A stretch of DNA of 64,000 bases from Alcanivorax sediminis. GTDB taxonomy: Bacteria; Pseudomonadota; Gammaproteobacteria; Pseudomonadales; Alcanivoracaceae. The stretch lies in assembly GCF_009601165.1 (NCBI RefSeq), contig NZ_WIRE01000001.1:2046001-2110000 (forward strand), read 5' to 3'. The translations under genes were made by a program, and so were the position numbers. The notes under the pieces are model-generated. The model did no database searches. It was not told the origin of the DNA and saw only the letters and a program-made list of their open reading frames with translations. Positions within the stretch are counted from its first letter, which is position 1. Each line of letters begins with the position of its first letter. Positions 1 through 9,357 of the stretch are shown here, one piece after another.

Positions 1-1
1 T

Positions 2-463
2 AACTTCAACAAGGGTGACGAGCTGGAAACCGTGGTTCTGTCCATCGATGCAGAGCGCGAAAGAATTTCCTTGGGTATCAAGCAGTTGACAGACGATCCG
101 TTTGCTCAGTATGTTGCTGCTAACGACAAGGGCGCAATTGTTAAGGGCAAGGTCATTGCGGTAGACGCGAAAGCGGCCACCGTGGAGCTGGCTGAGAACG
201 TCGAAGGTACCCTGCGTGCCAGCGAAATCAGCCGTGACCGTGTCAACGATGCGACCGAAGTGCTCAACGTGGGCGACGAAGTAGAAGCCAAGATCGTCAA
301 CGTTGATCGCAAGAACCGTGTACTGAGCTTGTCCATCAAAGCGAAGGATCAGGCTGATGAGCGTGAGGCCCTGGACACCCTGTCTGAACAGCAGGATGCC
401 AATGCGCCGAAGACCATCGGTGATCTGATCAAGCAGCAGATGGAAAACAGCAACGAGTCTTAA
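2..463 (+). CDS. rpsA: 30S ribosomal protein S1, C-terminal part (5' end outside window)
   Basis: The reading frame is open from base 2, so the gene begins upstream of the window. About 153 residues remain of a protein normally near 557 residues. They cover the end of one S1 (OB-fold) repeat, with the characteristic [18 protein letters not shown] segment, then one complete repeat (roughly residues 45-115: [12 protein letters not shown] to [12 protein letters not shown]) and an acidic, Gln-rich tail. S1 binds mRNA on the 30S subunit during initiation. The next gene is ihfB, the usual gammaproteobacterial order. Identification is firm; only the start is unseen. Confidence 0.97.
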   Translation, partial: NFNKGDELETVVLSIDAERERISLGIKQLTDDPFAQYVAANDKGAIVKGKVIAVDAKAATVELAENVEGTLRASEISRDRVNDATEVLNVGDEVEAKIVNVDRKNRVLSLSIKAKDQADEREALDTLSEQQDANAPKTIGDLIKQQMENSNES

Positions 464-477
464 TCGGCTCCTCCCGA

Positions 478-501
478 GGGGCCGGCAATAATGCCGGCCC
501 C
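478..501 (+). terminator. Perfect GC hairpin between rpsA and ihfB
   Basis: GGGGCCGGC, loop AATAAT, then GCCGGCCCC: a perfect 9-bp stem directly after the rpsA stop. No T-run follows, so it is not a classical intrinsic terminator. It may protect the rpsA 3' end or reduce read-through into ihfB, which starts 31 bases later. Confidence 0.55.
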
Positions 502-532
502 ACTGGGCTGGGAGCCCAGGGAGCAAGCTGTA

Positions 533-877
533 ATGGCGTTAACCAAGTCTGAACTGATTGAGCGTATAGCCGACCGACAGTCCCAACTGTCGCCCAAGGA
601 TGTGGAACTGGCAGTTAAAACGCTGATCGAGGAAATGGCCGATTCCCTGGCCGGCGGAGGTCGTATCGAAATACGCGGCTTCGGCAGTTTTTCCCTTCAT
701 TTCCGCGCCCCCCGAGTGGGACGCAATCCCAAAACCGGTGCCAGCGTCGAGCTGCACGGTAAGTATGTTCCCCATTTCAAGCCTGGCAAGGAATTGCGCG
801 AACGCGTCAATGAATCTCTGCAGCTGGAAGGCAGTGAGAACCAGGACTCCGATGGTAGCCAGGCTGCGGCCAGCTGA
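533..877 (+). CDS. ihfB: Integration host factor subunit beta
   Basis: A 114-residue HU/IHF family DNA-bending protein; the partner alpha subunit is not in the window. It begins [13 protein letters not shown], and the DNA-binding arm carries the family signature [21 protein letters not shown] around residues 45-65. An in-frame ATG exists 14 codons upstream, but it lies inside the rpsA-ihfB hairpin and would add residues atypical of the family. The ATG at 533 has a GGGAG sequence upstream, so it was chosen. The C-terminal tail past the arm is slightly longer and acidic ([16 protein letters not shown]) compared with E. coli. Confidence 0.96.
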   Translation: MALTKSELIERIADRQSQLSPKDVELAVKTLIEEMADSLAGGGRIEIRGFGSFSLHFRAPRVGRNPKTGASVELHGKYVPHFKPGKELRERVNESLQLEGSENQDSDGSQAAAS

Positions 878-923
878 CCGCTCCATGCTGTAACCGGCGA
901 GGGCCGGAGAGAGGAACCCCGAC

Positions 924-1154
924 ATGCGTAACCTGTATCGCATCCTGGTGATTCTGGCTGTGGTGGCCGTCTTCTTTATCGCATTTCTTTTCGTTACCAG
1001 TAACCGTGATCTGGTCACCCTGGATTTGCTGGTGGACCAGTGGCACTGGGAAGTGTCTCTTGGCGTGTTGGTGATTGGTGTGTTGGCAATCGGTCTACTG
1101 GCTGGCCTGCTGGCCGGTATCGGCCTGCGTGGTCTCAAGAGCCTGTTTTCATGA
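924..1154 (+). CDS. lapA: Lipopolysaccharide assembly protein LapA (DUF1049)
   Basis: A 76-residue inner-membrane protein with two hydrophobic segments (about residues 5-24 and 45-70) flanking the NRDLVTLDLL motif typical of the LapA/YciS family. A GAGAGGA sequence precedes the ATG. In E. coli, LapA works with LapB in controlling LPS synthesis and assembly. Its stop overlaps the lapB start (ATGA), so translational coupling is likely. Confidence 0.9.
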   Translation: MRNLYRILVILAVVAVFFIAFLFVTSNRDLVTLDLLVDQWHWEVSLGVLVIGVLAIGLLAGLLAGIGLRGLKSLFS

Positions 1155-2320
1155 ATGAATCCCTGTGGTTGATCCCGTTCTTCTTCGTTGCCATCGGAGC
1201 GGGGTTCTTTCTTGGCCGGCGCGAGAGCAAGCGCCGCCAACGTCGCCGCATGGCCTCCCTGTCCAAGGATTATGTGGCCGGCATCAACTTCTTCCTCAAT
1301 GAAGAGCCCGACAAGGGCATTGAAGCTCTGCTGAAGGGGCTCGACGTGGGTGAGGAAGGTCTGGATACCCATCTGGCCCTGGGCCGCCTTTTTCGCAAGC
1401 GTGGTGAGTTTGATCGCGCCGCCCAGCTGCACACCCATTTGCTGGAGCATGGCGAGTACACCCGGGCCGTACAGGAAGAAATTCAGCTGGAACTGGCCCA
1501 GGACTACCTGGCCAGTGGCATCTTTGATCTGGCCGAGCAGGTCCTGCTGGAGATGCTCGATCAGAACTGTGATGCCAAGGATGAAGTCTGCAGCCAGCTG
1601 ATGGGCCTGTACGAACAGGAACGGGACTGGATCAATGCCATCAGCATGGGCGAGCGACTGGTGCGCAGCCGTCCGGAGCTGGCCTCTGTGCTGGCCCAGT
1701 ACTGCTGTGAGCAGGCAGAAAACCTCAAGCGTGACAAAGAAATCAGTCCCGCCCGGCGCATGCTGCGCAAGGCGCTGTCACTGGATGAAAAGTGTGTGCG
1801 TGCCAGCTTCCAGGAAGGTGAACTGGAAATGGACGAGCAGAACTGGGATGCCGCCATCCAGGCCTTCCAGCGCATCTGGGTGCAGGACAGCGACTACTTC
1901 GATGAGGTGCTCGACAAACTGCGAACCTGTTTTGATGCCCAGGAAAAGAGCGAAGACTTTATCCAGATGCTGGCTGACTACAGTGCCGAGAAGCCCAGCA
2001 CCAGCCGTATCCTGCTGCTCTCAGAAGCGCTGAAAGAGCGCTACGGGGACAAGGAAGCCGCCGATTTCATCGGTGAATATATGAAGGCCAATCCTTCCGT
2101 GCGCGGCCTCAACAAGATCCTCGACATGAGTCTGGCGGGCATTGTTGAAGGCGAAACCCGCGAGCACCTGGATGCCCTGCGCCAGCTGTCCGAAAAGCTG
2201 GTCAACAACAAGAGCCTGTACAAATGCCGCCGCTGCGGTTTTGAAACCCCACTGATGCAATGGCGCTGCCCAAGCTGCAAACGCTGGGGCACCATCAAGC
2301 CTGTAGTGAAGGAAGTTTAG
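1151..2320 (+). CDS. lapB: Lipopolysaccharide assembly protein LapB
   Basis: A 389-residue protein, the same length as E. coli LapB (YciM). An N-terminal membrane anchor (residues 1-20, ending GAGFFLGRRESKRRQRRR) is followed by TPR repeats through about residue 350, then a C-terminal rubredoxin-like zinc/iron knuckle (CRRCGF and CPSCKRWGT). LapB recruits FtsH to degrade LpxC and so balances LPS and phospholipid synthesis. The start is set by the ATGA overlap with lapA; an upstream in-frame ATG inside lapA would add 37 residues unlike the family. Confidence 0.95.
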   Translation: MNESLWLIPFFFVAIGAGFFLGRRESKRRQRRRMASLSKDYVAGINFFLNEEPDKGIEALLKGLDVGEEGLDTHLALGRLFRKRGEFDRAAQLHTHLLEHGEYTRAVQEEIQLELAQDYLASGIFDLAEQVLLEMLDQNCDAKDEVCSQLMGLYEQERDWINAISMGERLVRSRPELASVLAQYCCEQAENLKRDKEISPARRMLRKALSLDEKCVRASFQEGELEMDEQNWDAAIQAFQRIWVQDSDYFDEVLDKLRTCFDAQEKSEDFIQMLADYSAEKPSTSRILLLSEALKERYGDKEAADFIGEYMKANPSVRGLNKILDMSLAGIVEGETREHLDALRQLSEKLVNNKSLYKCRRCGFETPLMQWRCPSCKRWGTIKPVVKEV

Positions 2321-2385
2321 AAGCCGCTACAAGCTTCAAGCTACAAGCTACAAGGAAAGAGAAGGCTCAACCCACAGGCATTTGC

Positions 2386-3410
2386 AGGAACTTGCCTGCA
2401 AGTGAAAGCTCCATCGCTAATGAAGAGTGGCTCCTACGGCCCGGAACACACTCTTGCGCATCCCCCGTAGGAGCCCATGCTCGCATGGCGATCCACCGCC
2501 AGAGCCCGATCGCCATGCAAGCATAGCTTCTACAAAAAGCGGTGAACTCCTGAGGGAATTTGCCTGCAAGTGAAACCTTCATCGCTAACAGAGAGGCTCC
2601 CACGGCCGGGAACACGCACTTACGCATCCCCCGTAGGAGCTCATGCTCGCATGGCGATCCGATCGCCAGAGGTTGATCGCCATGCAAGCATAGCTCCTAC
2701 AAAAAGCGGTGAACTCCTGTGGTGGCCTGCCGGCAAGTGAAACCTTCATCGCTAACGAAGAGTGGCTCCCACGACCGGGAACACACTCTTGCGCATCCCC
2801 CGTAGGAGCCCATGCTCGCATGGCGATCCACCGCCAAAGCCCGATCACCATGCAAGCATAGCTCCTACAAAAAGCGGTGAACTCCTGTGGGAATTTGCCT
2901 GCAAGTGAAACCTGCATCGCTAACCGAGGGGCGCCCTCGGCCGGGAACACGCACTTACGCATCCCCCGTAGGAGCCCATGCTCGCATGGCGATCCACCGC
3001 CAGAGGTTGATCGCCATGCAAGCATAGCTCCTACAAAAAGCGGTGAACTCCTGTGGTGGCCTGCCTGCAAGTGAAACCTGCATCGCTAACCGAGGGGCGC
3101 CCACGGTCGGGAACACACTCTTACGCATCCCCCGTAGGAGCCCATGCTCGCATGGCGATCCATCGCCAAAGCCCGATCGCCATGCAAGCATAGCTCCTAC
3201 AAAAAGCGGTGAACTCCTGTGGGTGCCCTGCACGCGACACCTGCATCGCTAGCAGAGGGGCGCCCACGTTCGGGAACACACTCTTGCGCATCCCCCGTAG
3301 GAGCCCATGCTCGCATGGCGATCCACCGCCAAAGCCCGATCGCCATGCAAGCATAGCTCCTACAAAAAGCGGCGGACTCCTGTGGGAGCTTGCCTGCAAG
3401 CGAAACGCCC
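2386..3410. repeat. Tandem array of about six 166-bp units
   Basis: The landmark CGTAGGAG recurs at 2466, 2632, 2801, 2967, 3133 and 3296, giving periods of 166, 169, 166, 166 and 163 bases. Each unit contains an inverted pair (GTAGGAGCYCATGCTCGCATG and GCAAGCATAGCTCCTAC), then AAAAAGCGGTGAACTCCTGTGG and CCTGCAAGTGAAACC. Point differences between units show an older array, not an assembly echo. Overlapping open frames on both strands are by-products of the period. The stretch between lapB and pyrF holds no credible gene. Confidence 0.93.
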
Positions 3411-3540
3411 ACTGCCAGCAGGCTGGCAGCCACGGTCTGTAACCCGTTACCGCGCACCCCGTATTACCGCTCCCCATTGTTGAACCGCTTCCGCGCAGCG
3501 CCTACCATACCCCCGCCTACCCACCACTCAGGAAATTGCC

Positions 3541-4236
3541 ATGCCCATTACCAGCCCCGTTGTTGTTGCTCTGGATTACCCTGATCAGGCACAGGCCCTG
3601 GCCATGGCGGATCAGCTGGATCCGGCCAAGGTGCGGGTGAAGGTGGGCAAGGAAATCTTTACCCGCAGTGGTCCGGCGGTGGTGGATGCGCTGCACGGCA
3701 AGGGCTTTGAGGTGTTTCTCGATCTCAAATTCCACGATATCCCCAACACCGTGGCCGGTGCGGTGTCTGCGGCTGCGGATATGGGGATCTGGATGGTGAA
3801 TGTGCATGCCAGTGGTGGCCAGCGCATGATGGAAGCGGCGGCCAATGCCATTGCCAACCACGCCAGCCGCCCCTTGCTGATCGCCGTCACCGTGCTCACC
3901 AGCATGGAAGCCTCGGACCTTGAGCAGGTGGGTATCGTCGATGCCCCGGAAGTGCAGGTACGCCGCCTGGCGGAACTGTCCAGGGCCTCCGGCATGGATG
4001 GCGTGGTGTGTTCCGCCCGGGAAGCCGCCATGCTCAAGGAAGCCTGTGGCAAGGACTTTGCGCTGGTCACCCCGGGGATTCGTCCGGTTGGCGCGGATGC
4101 TGGCGACCAGCGTCGGGTATTGACGCCGCTACAGGCCCGCGACGCGGGCGTGGATTACATGGTCATCGGCCGCCCGATCACTCAGGCCGCACAACCTACA
4201 GCGGTAGTGGACGAAATATTACAGAGCCTTTCCTGA
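3541..4236 (+). CDS. pyrF: Orotidine 5'-phosphate decarboxylase
   Basis: A 231-residue enzyme that makes UMP from OMP in pyrimidine synthesis. It has the family catalytic DxKxxD motif (D61, K63, D66 in [10 protein letters not shown]) and the C-terminal phosphate-binding segment TPGIRP...[16 protein letters not shown] lies just upstream of the ATG. It follows lapB, as in many gammaproteobacteria, though separated here by the tandem repeat array. Length is normal for the bacterial group I enzyme. Confidence 0.97.
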   Translation: MPITSPVVVALDYPDQAQALAMADQLDPAKVRVKVGKEIFTRSGPAVVDALHGKGFEVFLDLKFHDIPNTVAGAVSAAADMGIWMVNVHASGGQRMMEAAANAIANHASRPLLIAVTVLTSMEASDLEQVGIVDAPEVQVRRLAELSRASGMDGVVCSAREAAMLKEACGKDFALVTPGIRPVGADAGDQRRVLTPLQARDAGVDYMVIGRPITQAAQPTAVVDEILQSLS

Positions 4237-4324
4237 AGCGCTGACACGCATTGCCCCCACGGGCTGATAACCCCTCGTGGATAACCCTTTTATGGTGCTT
4301 TCTCCAACAACAAGGAGATCTACC

Positions 4325-4639
4325 ATGAAAGGAATCCAGATCGTATTCGCCGTTATCCTGCTGGCCTTTGCCGGCCTGTCCCAGGCGGTGGAAGTGACCC
4401 CGGTCACCAATGCGGCCACCGAGCAAGCGGCGGAGAAGGCTTCCAGCCTGATCAACCTCAACACCGCCGACGCGGAACAGCTGCAGGCACTGAAAGGGGT
4501 TGGCCCGAAAACCGCCCAGTCCATTATCGAGTGGCGGGAGGCCAATGGTCCTTTCACCAGTGTGGATCAGTTGCTGGCCATCAAAGGGATTGGCGAGAAG
4601 ACCCTGGCCAAAATGCAGGGGCAGCTGACGATCCAGTAA
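4325..4639 (+). CDS. ComEA-like helix-hairpin-helix protein
   Basis: A 104-residue protein with an N-terminal signal peptide (MKGIQIVFAVILLAFAGLSQA) and two helix-hairpin-helix motifs (INLNTADAEQLQALKGVGPKTAQSI and FTSVDQLLAIKGIGEKTL). ComEA-type proteins bind double-stranded DNA in the periplasm during transformation. Short single-domain versions like this are common in gammaproteobacteria even where competence is unproven. AAGGAG sits 8 bases before the chosen ATG. An in-frame ATG 16 codons upstream has no ribosome site and would spoil the signal peptide. Confidence 0.85.
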   Translation: MKGIQIVFAVILLAFAGLSQAVEVTPVTNAATEQAAEKASSLINLNTADAEQLQALKGVGPKTAQSIIEWREANGPFTSVDQLLAIKGIGEKTLAKMQGQLTIQ

Positions 4640-4663
4640 GGCGTTGACGGGGGTAAACGAAGA

Positions 4664-4689
4664 GCGCCACTGCGGGGGAGCAGTGGCGC
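4664..4689. terminator. Hairpin between convergent genes
   Basis: GCGCCACTG, 8-base loop, CAGTGGCGC: a perfect 9-bp stem between the ends of the ComEA-like gene and the AstE-like gene. There is no long T-run on either side, so termination efficiency is uncertain. Confidence 0.5.
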
Positions 4690-4713
4690 GGATGCCCTTG
4701 AAGGGTCGGGAGA

Positions 4714-6039
4714 TTACTCGGTGGTATCGTCCGGGTCTTCCGGGGCGTCTACCACAGCCACATTACTGCTGTCCCGGGGGTGACCAGCGGAATGGGGTTC
4801 GGCTTCATTGCTGTCACCGCTATCTTCTTCCGGGCCCGGGTGCCCCTGGGTCTTTTCCTTGCTGGCTTTTTCCGCCTGGGCTTCCACTTCCTCCGTGGAC
4901 TTCACTTCCCCGATGCGGAAGGCCGCAAAACCGGCATGTACCACCTGGTTCACCGCCATGCCCAGTACCCGCCCATCATAGGGTGCGATAATGGCGCTAC
5001 CGGTGTTGCTGATGGGGTCGGTAACCGTGCCGAGGATTTCCCCTTTCTTGACCTTGTCGTTCAGCTTCACTTCCGAAAGCAAAATGCCGCCCTGGGCTGC
5101 ACGAATCCATTCCGATTCGAAAAACACGGGCTGTGGCGCGCTCCAGAAACGGCTGGCTTTACGCATCTTCAGGTTTTCCAGCAGTGTCTCCATGGCCTGC
5201 AGGCCATAGTTCACTGCCTGGGGCTCAAGCCGGTTGGGGCCGCCGGCCTCCATGGTCACGGAGATGATACCGTCCTTCACCGCCGCATCGCGCAGCATGC
5301 CTGCCACGCCCGGGCTGTGCAGCACGGTCATGCCGCCAAAATGCTTGGCAAAGGCCACCACATCCGGGTTGTCCAGATCCGCGCGTAACTGAGGCAGGTT
5401 GACCCGCTTCTGGGACCCGGTATGCAGATCCACCAGATAATCGCAGTGGCTGACAATATTGCTGTACAGGGAGTGGGCCACGCGGGCAGCGGCACTGCCC
5501 TTGCGGGTGCCGGGGAAGTAGCGGTTCAGATCGCGGCGGTCGCTCAGGTAACGGCTGCCGTTACGGAAACCGTCCAGATTTACAATCGGCACCCCGATCA
5601 CGGTACCGGCCAGTTGGTCCGGTTCCAGTTCATACATCAGCCGGCGAACCATCTCGATGCCGTTGAGTTCGTCACCGTGAATGGCGGCGGTCAGGCAGAG
5701 CAGGGGGCCGGGTTTGGTGCCATGGGCTACCAGCACCGGTACCGGTGTGGCAATGGACGCGAAAGACTGATCCGGCGTCCAGTGCAGGGTCGCAAAGCTG
5801 CCGGGTTCCACGGTCCGGTTGAGCAGGGCCAGGGCGGTTTGCTGCGGCTGCGGCTCACTGGCCACATCCCCATCCTCTGACTGGACCGCATGGGCAGGCT
5901 TGGTGGGCGCCGGATGGTCCGTCTCCTGCTGGCGCTCCACCGCGCGTTCTTCGTCTTCTACCTCGGTGGCCAACACCGGGCCAGCAGCCAGCATCAGGCT
6001 GATACCGAGAATACCCAGATAGCGGATCGATGATTGCAC
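4714..6039 (-). CDS. Secreted succinylglutamate desuccinylase/aspartoacylase-family metallohydrolase
   Basis: About 441 residues. After a signal peptide (to LAAGPVLA) and an acidic linker comes an M14-like AstE/AspA domain with zinc ligands H121 and E124 (AIHGDELNGIE) and H206 (DLHTGS). A C-terminal lipoyl/barrel-sandwich-like segment follows (VKLNDKVKKGEILGTV...IIAPYDGRVLGM) and then an acidic tail. The substrate is unknown; homologues are annotated as deacylases. The start is GTG at 6039: AAGGAG lies 5 bases upstream of it, whereas the GTG two codons earlier overlaps that ribosome site. The next upstream gene, uup, is on the same strand 18 bases away. Confidence 0.85.
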   Translation of the reverse strand: MQSSIRYLGILGISLMLAAGPVLATEVEDEERAVERQQETDHPAPTKPAHAVQSEDGDVASEPQPQQTALALLNRTVEPGSFATLHWTPDQSFASIATPVPVLVAHGTKPGPLLCLTAAIHGDELNGIEMVRRLMYELEPDQLAGTVIGVPIVNLDGFRNGSRYLSDRRDLNRYFPGTRKGSAAARVAHSLYSNIVSHCDYLVDLHTGSQKRVNLPQLRADLDNPDVVAFAKHFGGMTVLHSPGVAGMLRDAAVKDGIISVTMEAGGPNRLEPQAVNYGLQAMETLLENLKMRKASRFWSAPQPVFFESEWIRAAQGGILLSEVKLNDKVKKGEILGTVTDPISNTGSAIIAPYDGRVLGMAVNQVVHAGFAAFRIGEVKSTEEVEAQAEKASKEKTQGHPGPEEDSGDSNEAEPHSAGHPRDSSNVAVVDAPEDPDDTTE

Positions 6040-6057
6040 AACCACTCCTTCAAAAAA

Positions 6058-7938
6058 TCAGCCGAGCTGGTCCAGTTCGTCCCAACGCGCGTAGGCAGCT
6101 TCCAGCGCGGTTTGCAGCTCGGTTTGTTGCTGTTGGGCGGCAGTGATCTCGGCCGGTTCGCCCTTGTAGAACGCCGGGTCGGACATGCGTGCCTGTACCG
6201 CTTCCAGATCGCCTTCCAATTGTTCAATGGTAGCGGGGAGCTGATCCAGCTCCCGCTGATCCTTGTAGGACAGCTTCTTGCGTTTGGGCGCGTCGTCGTT
6301 GGCCGGTGCCGCCGGCTTCTCGGCTTTGACGGGCTTTTCCTTCACAGGTTCCGGCCGTTGACGAATCCAGTCCTGATATCCGCCCACATAGCTGTTTATG
6401 TGACCGTGTTCGAAAACCAGTGTGGAGGTCACCACATTATCGATGAACTCCCGGTCGTGGCTGACCAGCAGCAGGGTGCCCTGATAGTTCATCAGCTGCT
6501 CTTCCAGCAGCTCCAGGGTCTCCGCATCCAGGTCGTTGGTGGGCTCATCGAGCACCAGCAGGTTGAACGGCTTGGTGAACAACTTGGCCAGCAGCAGACG
6601 GTTACGCTCACCGCCAGAGAGAGACTTCACCGGCTGGCGCACCCGGCCGGGATCGAACAGGAAATCCTGCAGGTAGCCAATCACATGCTTGTTCTGACCG
6701 TTCAGGGTGATCACATCGGAGCCTTCGGCCACGTTGTCGATCACACTCTTTTCTTCGTCCAGGGTATCGCGCAGCTGGTCGAAGTAGGCCACCTGCAGCT
6801 GGGTGCCGATCTTCAGCGTGCCGCTATCCGGTTTGAGGCGATCCAGCAACAGACGAATCAGGGTAGACTTGCCGCAGCCGTTGGGGCCAAGAATGCCCAC
6901 CCGGTCGCCGCGCATCAGCGTTACCGAGAAATCCTTCACGATCTGCTTGCCGCCCACGGCGTAGCTCAGGTTTTCCGCTTCCACCACGATCTTGCCGGAG
7001 TTATCGCTGCTCTGGATGGTCAGGCTGGCGGTGCCGGTGCGGTTGCGGCGCTGGGCAAACTCATCGCGCATGGCCTTCAGGGCCCGTACCCGGCCTTCAT
7101 TACGGGTGCGGCGGGCCTTGATGCCCTGGCGGATCCACTTTTCTTCCTGGCTGAGTTTCTTGTCGAACTCCGCATTGGCTTTCTCTTCCGCATCCAGCGC
7201 GGCCTGTTTGCCGCTCAGGTACTTCTCATAGCTGCCGGGCCAGCTGGTCAGCTTGCCACGGTCCAGCTCGATGATGCGGGTGGCCAGGGCGCGGATAAAG
7301 GCCCGGTCGTGGGAGATGAACACCAGCGTCGCGCCATAGTTCTTCAGGAACTCTTCCAGCCACTGGATGGATTCCATATCCAGATGGTTGGTGGGCTCGT
7401 CGAGCAGCAGAATATCCGGTTCCTGGACCAGTGCCCGGGCCAGCAGCACACGGCGCTTCATGCCGCCGGACAGCCCGGCAAACTGCATGTCGCCATCCAG
7501 GTTCAGTTTTGACAGGGCGGTCTCAACCCGTTGTGACAATTGCCACGCGCCACGGGCTTCAATCTCGCTACTGAGCTTCTCGAAGCGGGCCAGCACCTTG
7601 TCATCGCCGTCGGCCAGCTGGTGACTCAGCTCGGCATGCTCACTCAGCAGCGCACCATGCTCGCCCAGCCCCTGGGACACCATGAAATGCACACTGTGAT
7701 CCTGGTCGTCCGGCACTTCCTGTTCCAGCCGGGCGATGCTCAGCCCCTGGGTCTGTTCAATGTGGCCATCGTCCGCCTGGATCTCCCCGGCGATCACCTT
7801 CATCAGGGTGGACTTGCCCGCCCCGTTACGGCCAATCAGACACAGACGTTCGCCGCTGTCGATGGAGAGGTTCACATGGTCCAGCAAGGCCTGCTGGCCA
7901 TAGCTGAGCTGTATTTCGCGAAGCGTGAGTAAAGGCAT
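6058..7938 (-). CDS. uup: ABC-F family ATPase Uup
   Basis: A 626-residue soluble protein with two ABC ATPase domains and no membrane segment. Walker A motifs are GRNGAGKST and GPNGCGKST; signatures are LSGGMKRRV and LSGGERNRL; Walker B sequences end LLLDEPTNHLD and LVLDEPTNDLD. A charged linker (PVKEKPVKAEKPA) and a C-terminal coiled coil (about residues 560-626) are typical of Uup, which acts on ribosomes or branched DNA and affects precise transposon excision. Length matches the family. Confidence 0.95.
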   Translation of the reverse strand: MPLLTLREIQLSYGQQALLDHVNLSIDSGERLCLIGRNGAGKSTLMKVIAGEIQADDGHIEQTQGLSIARLEQEVPDDQDHSVHFMVSQGLGEHGALLSEHAELSHQLADGDDKVLARFEKLSSEIEARGAWQLSQRVETALSKLNLDGDMQFAGLSGGMKRRVLLARALVQEPDILLLDEPTNHLDMESIQWLEEFLKNYGATLVFISHDRAFIRALATRIIELDRGKLTSWPGSYEKYLSGKQAALDAEEKANAEFDKKLSQEEKWIRQGIKARRTRNEGRVRALKAMRDEFAQRRNRTGTASLTIQSSDNSGKIVVEAENLSYAVGGKQIVKDFSVTLMRGDRVGILGPNGCGKSTLIRLLLDRLKPDSGTLKIGTQLQVAYFDQLRDTLDEEKSVIDNVAEGSDVITLNGQNKHVIGYLQDFLFDPGRVRQPVKSLSGGERNRLLLAKLFTKPFNLLVLDEPTNDLDAETLELLEEQLMNYQGTLLLVSHDREFIDNVVTSTLVFEHGHINSYVGGYQDWIRQRPEPVKEKPVKAEKPAAPANDDAPKRKKLSYKDQRELDQLPATIEQLEGDLEAVQARMSDPAFYKGEPAEITAAQQQQTELQTALEAAYARWDELDQLG

Positions 7939-7981
7939 ACTTTGGTGTGGTCAAATATGTGAGTATTGCGAGGCTGAGTTG

Positions 7982-8127
7982 CAAGCTACAAGCCTCAAGC
8001 TGCAAGGCGCGATTGAGACTGGGTGATATTTCAACGCCTGCGCCCGCGCACAGAGTCAGGGCGCGGAGCAAGTCGGTATCACGGGTACGGCATAACGCGC
8101 GCCTTGTAGCTTGAGGCTTGTAGCTCG
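7982..8127. repeat. Inverted repeat built from AAGCTACAAGCCTCAAGC elements
   Basis: Two arms of about 30 bases (7982-8011 and 8098-8127) are inverted copies with about three mismatches, enclosing roughly 86 bases. Related AAGCTTCAAGCTACAAG sequence occurs at 2329-2355, 44410-44440 and 50245-50272. It fills most of the gap between the divergent uup and hydroxylase genes. No gene is seen here. Confidence 0.8.
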
Positions 8128-8228
8128 AAGCTGTAATTGAACGCGCAGTGTAGCAGCTTGTTACTGCCCTGTACTGGCCCAATTGCGGGGTGGTGGGGCA
8201 GTCTTTGGGGGAATGGAGGAGGGATCCT

Positions 8229-9347
8229 GTGACAGAATTTTTACGCGAACGTTATGAAGAAGTGGACCTGACGCCGGGGCAGGGCAAGATCACCGCTACG
8301 GTGTCGATCGGTCTTGGCCTCCTGGCGCTGATGGGCAGCTTCTGTTTTCTCTATCCGGAGATTTTCACCACCCCGGAATTCCGGGGCTTCTACGATGCGC
8401 AGGTGCTGCGTATGGCGCTGTTTATTGGCATCGGCATCGGCTTTATCTGCGGCTTCTTCAGCGTGTTCCGGCATCAGGAAAAACGCTACGGTATCATCGG
8501 TATGGTGCTCGCCTGCATGGCGGCGCTGATCGGTTCTGGCCGGCTTGATGTGCCGCCGGTGGATGGCCGTAGCCTCTACGCCGGGCTGGACTATTTTATT
8601 CTTACCTTGCTGGTGCTGGCGCTGGTATTCATTCCGCTGGAGCGGGCTTTTCCCAAAGACCCGCAGCAAAAGACGCTGCGCGGCGGCTGGATCACCGACA
8701 TGAAGTACTTCCTGTTCAGCCATGTGGGCCTGCAGCTGATCAGTTTCTTTACCGTTATCCCGATTCAGGTGTACCTGCACGACAGGGTGGATGTGGGCTT
8801 CCAGCAGGCCATTGCCAGCCAGCCCCTGTGGCTGCAGTTTATCGAAATTTTGATCGTCATCGATCTGGGCAGCTACTGGATTCACCGCGCTTTCCACGAA
8901 GTGCCCTGGCTGTGGAAATTCCACGCCGTGCATCACTCCACCACCCAGATGGACTGGCTGGCGTCCTCGCGTTTGCATGTGGTGGAAATCATTGCCAACC
9001 GCTTCGTGGGCTACCTGCCCATCTTCATTCTCGGTTTTGCGCCATCTGCGGTGTATGCGTATCTGGTCTTCGTGTCGTTCCACGCCATCTTTATCCATGC
9101 CAACGTGCGCTTCCGCTTTCCGGGTATCCGTTGGCTCATCGCCACCCCGGAATTCCATCACTGGCACCATTCCTCGGAAGACGAAGCCGTCGATAAAAAC
9201 TACGCGGCCTTCCTGCCCATCTACGATAAACTGTTCGGCACCCTGATCATGCCCAGGCACCTGGCCGCCGAGTACGGCACCCGTGCCAGCACCCAGGTGC
9301 CGGAAGGCGTGGTCAAACAGTTCCTGTTCCCGTTCCGCCGGGGCTAA
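8229..9347 (+). CDS. Sterol desaturase / fatty acid hydroxylase family membrane protein
   Basis: About 372 residues with several membrane helices and the histidine clusters of the diiron hydroxylase superfamily: HRAFH, HAVHH, and HHWHH near the C terminus. The family hydroxylates or desaturates lipids (sterols, carotenoids, alkylglycerols); the substrate cannot be read from sequence. The start is a GTG at 8229, preceded by a strong GGAGGAGGGA. An ATG 13 codons upstream lacks a ribosome site. The Pfam-type core lies in the last 220 residues; the first 110 form extra membrane segments. Confidence 0.85.
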   Translation: MTEFLRERYEEVDLTPGQGKITATVSIGLGLLALMGSFCFLYPEIFTTPEFRGFYDAQVLRMALFIGIGIGFICGFFSVFRHQEKRYGIIGMVLACMAALIGSGRLDVPPVDGRSLYAGLDYFILTLLVLALVFIPLERAFPKDPQQKTLRGGWITDMKYFLFSHVGLQLISFFTVIPIQVYLHDRVDVGFQQAIASQPLWLQFIEILIVIDLGSYWIHRAFHEVPWLWKFHAVHHSTTQMDWLASSRLHVVEIIANRFVGYLPIFILGFAPSAVYAYLVFVSFHAIFIHANVRFRFPGIRWLIATPEFHHWHHSSEDEAVDKNYAAFLPIYDKLFGTLIMPRHLAAEYGTRASTQVPEGVVKQFLFPFRRG

Positions 9348-9357
9348 ACCGCGATAC

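Noticed and set aside
539..1450. 303-codon frame on the minus strand over ihfB/lapA/lapB
   Set aside because: Lies opposite three certain genes; typical high-GC antisense frame.
2386..3410. CRISPR array
   Set aside because: Repeats are 166 bp with internally conserved filler, not 24-48 bp repeats with unique spacers, and no cas genes are present.
2367..3477. Overlapping open frames of 60-160 codons on both strands with repeated peptide units (e.g. MLAWRS, MRKCVFP)
   Set aside because: They are a direct result of the 166-bp tandem repeat, which keeps or shifts frame from unit to unit; no ribosome sites and no family.
6034..7512. 492-codon plus-strand frame over uup
   Set aside because: Antisense shadow of an ABC-F gene with Gln/Leu-rich nonsense composition.
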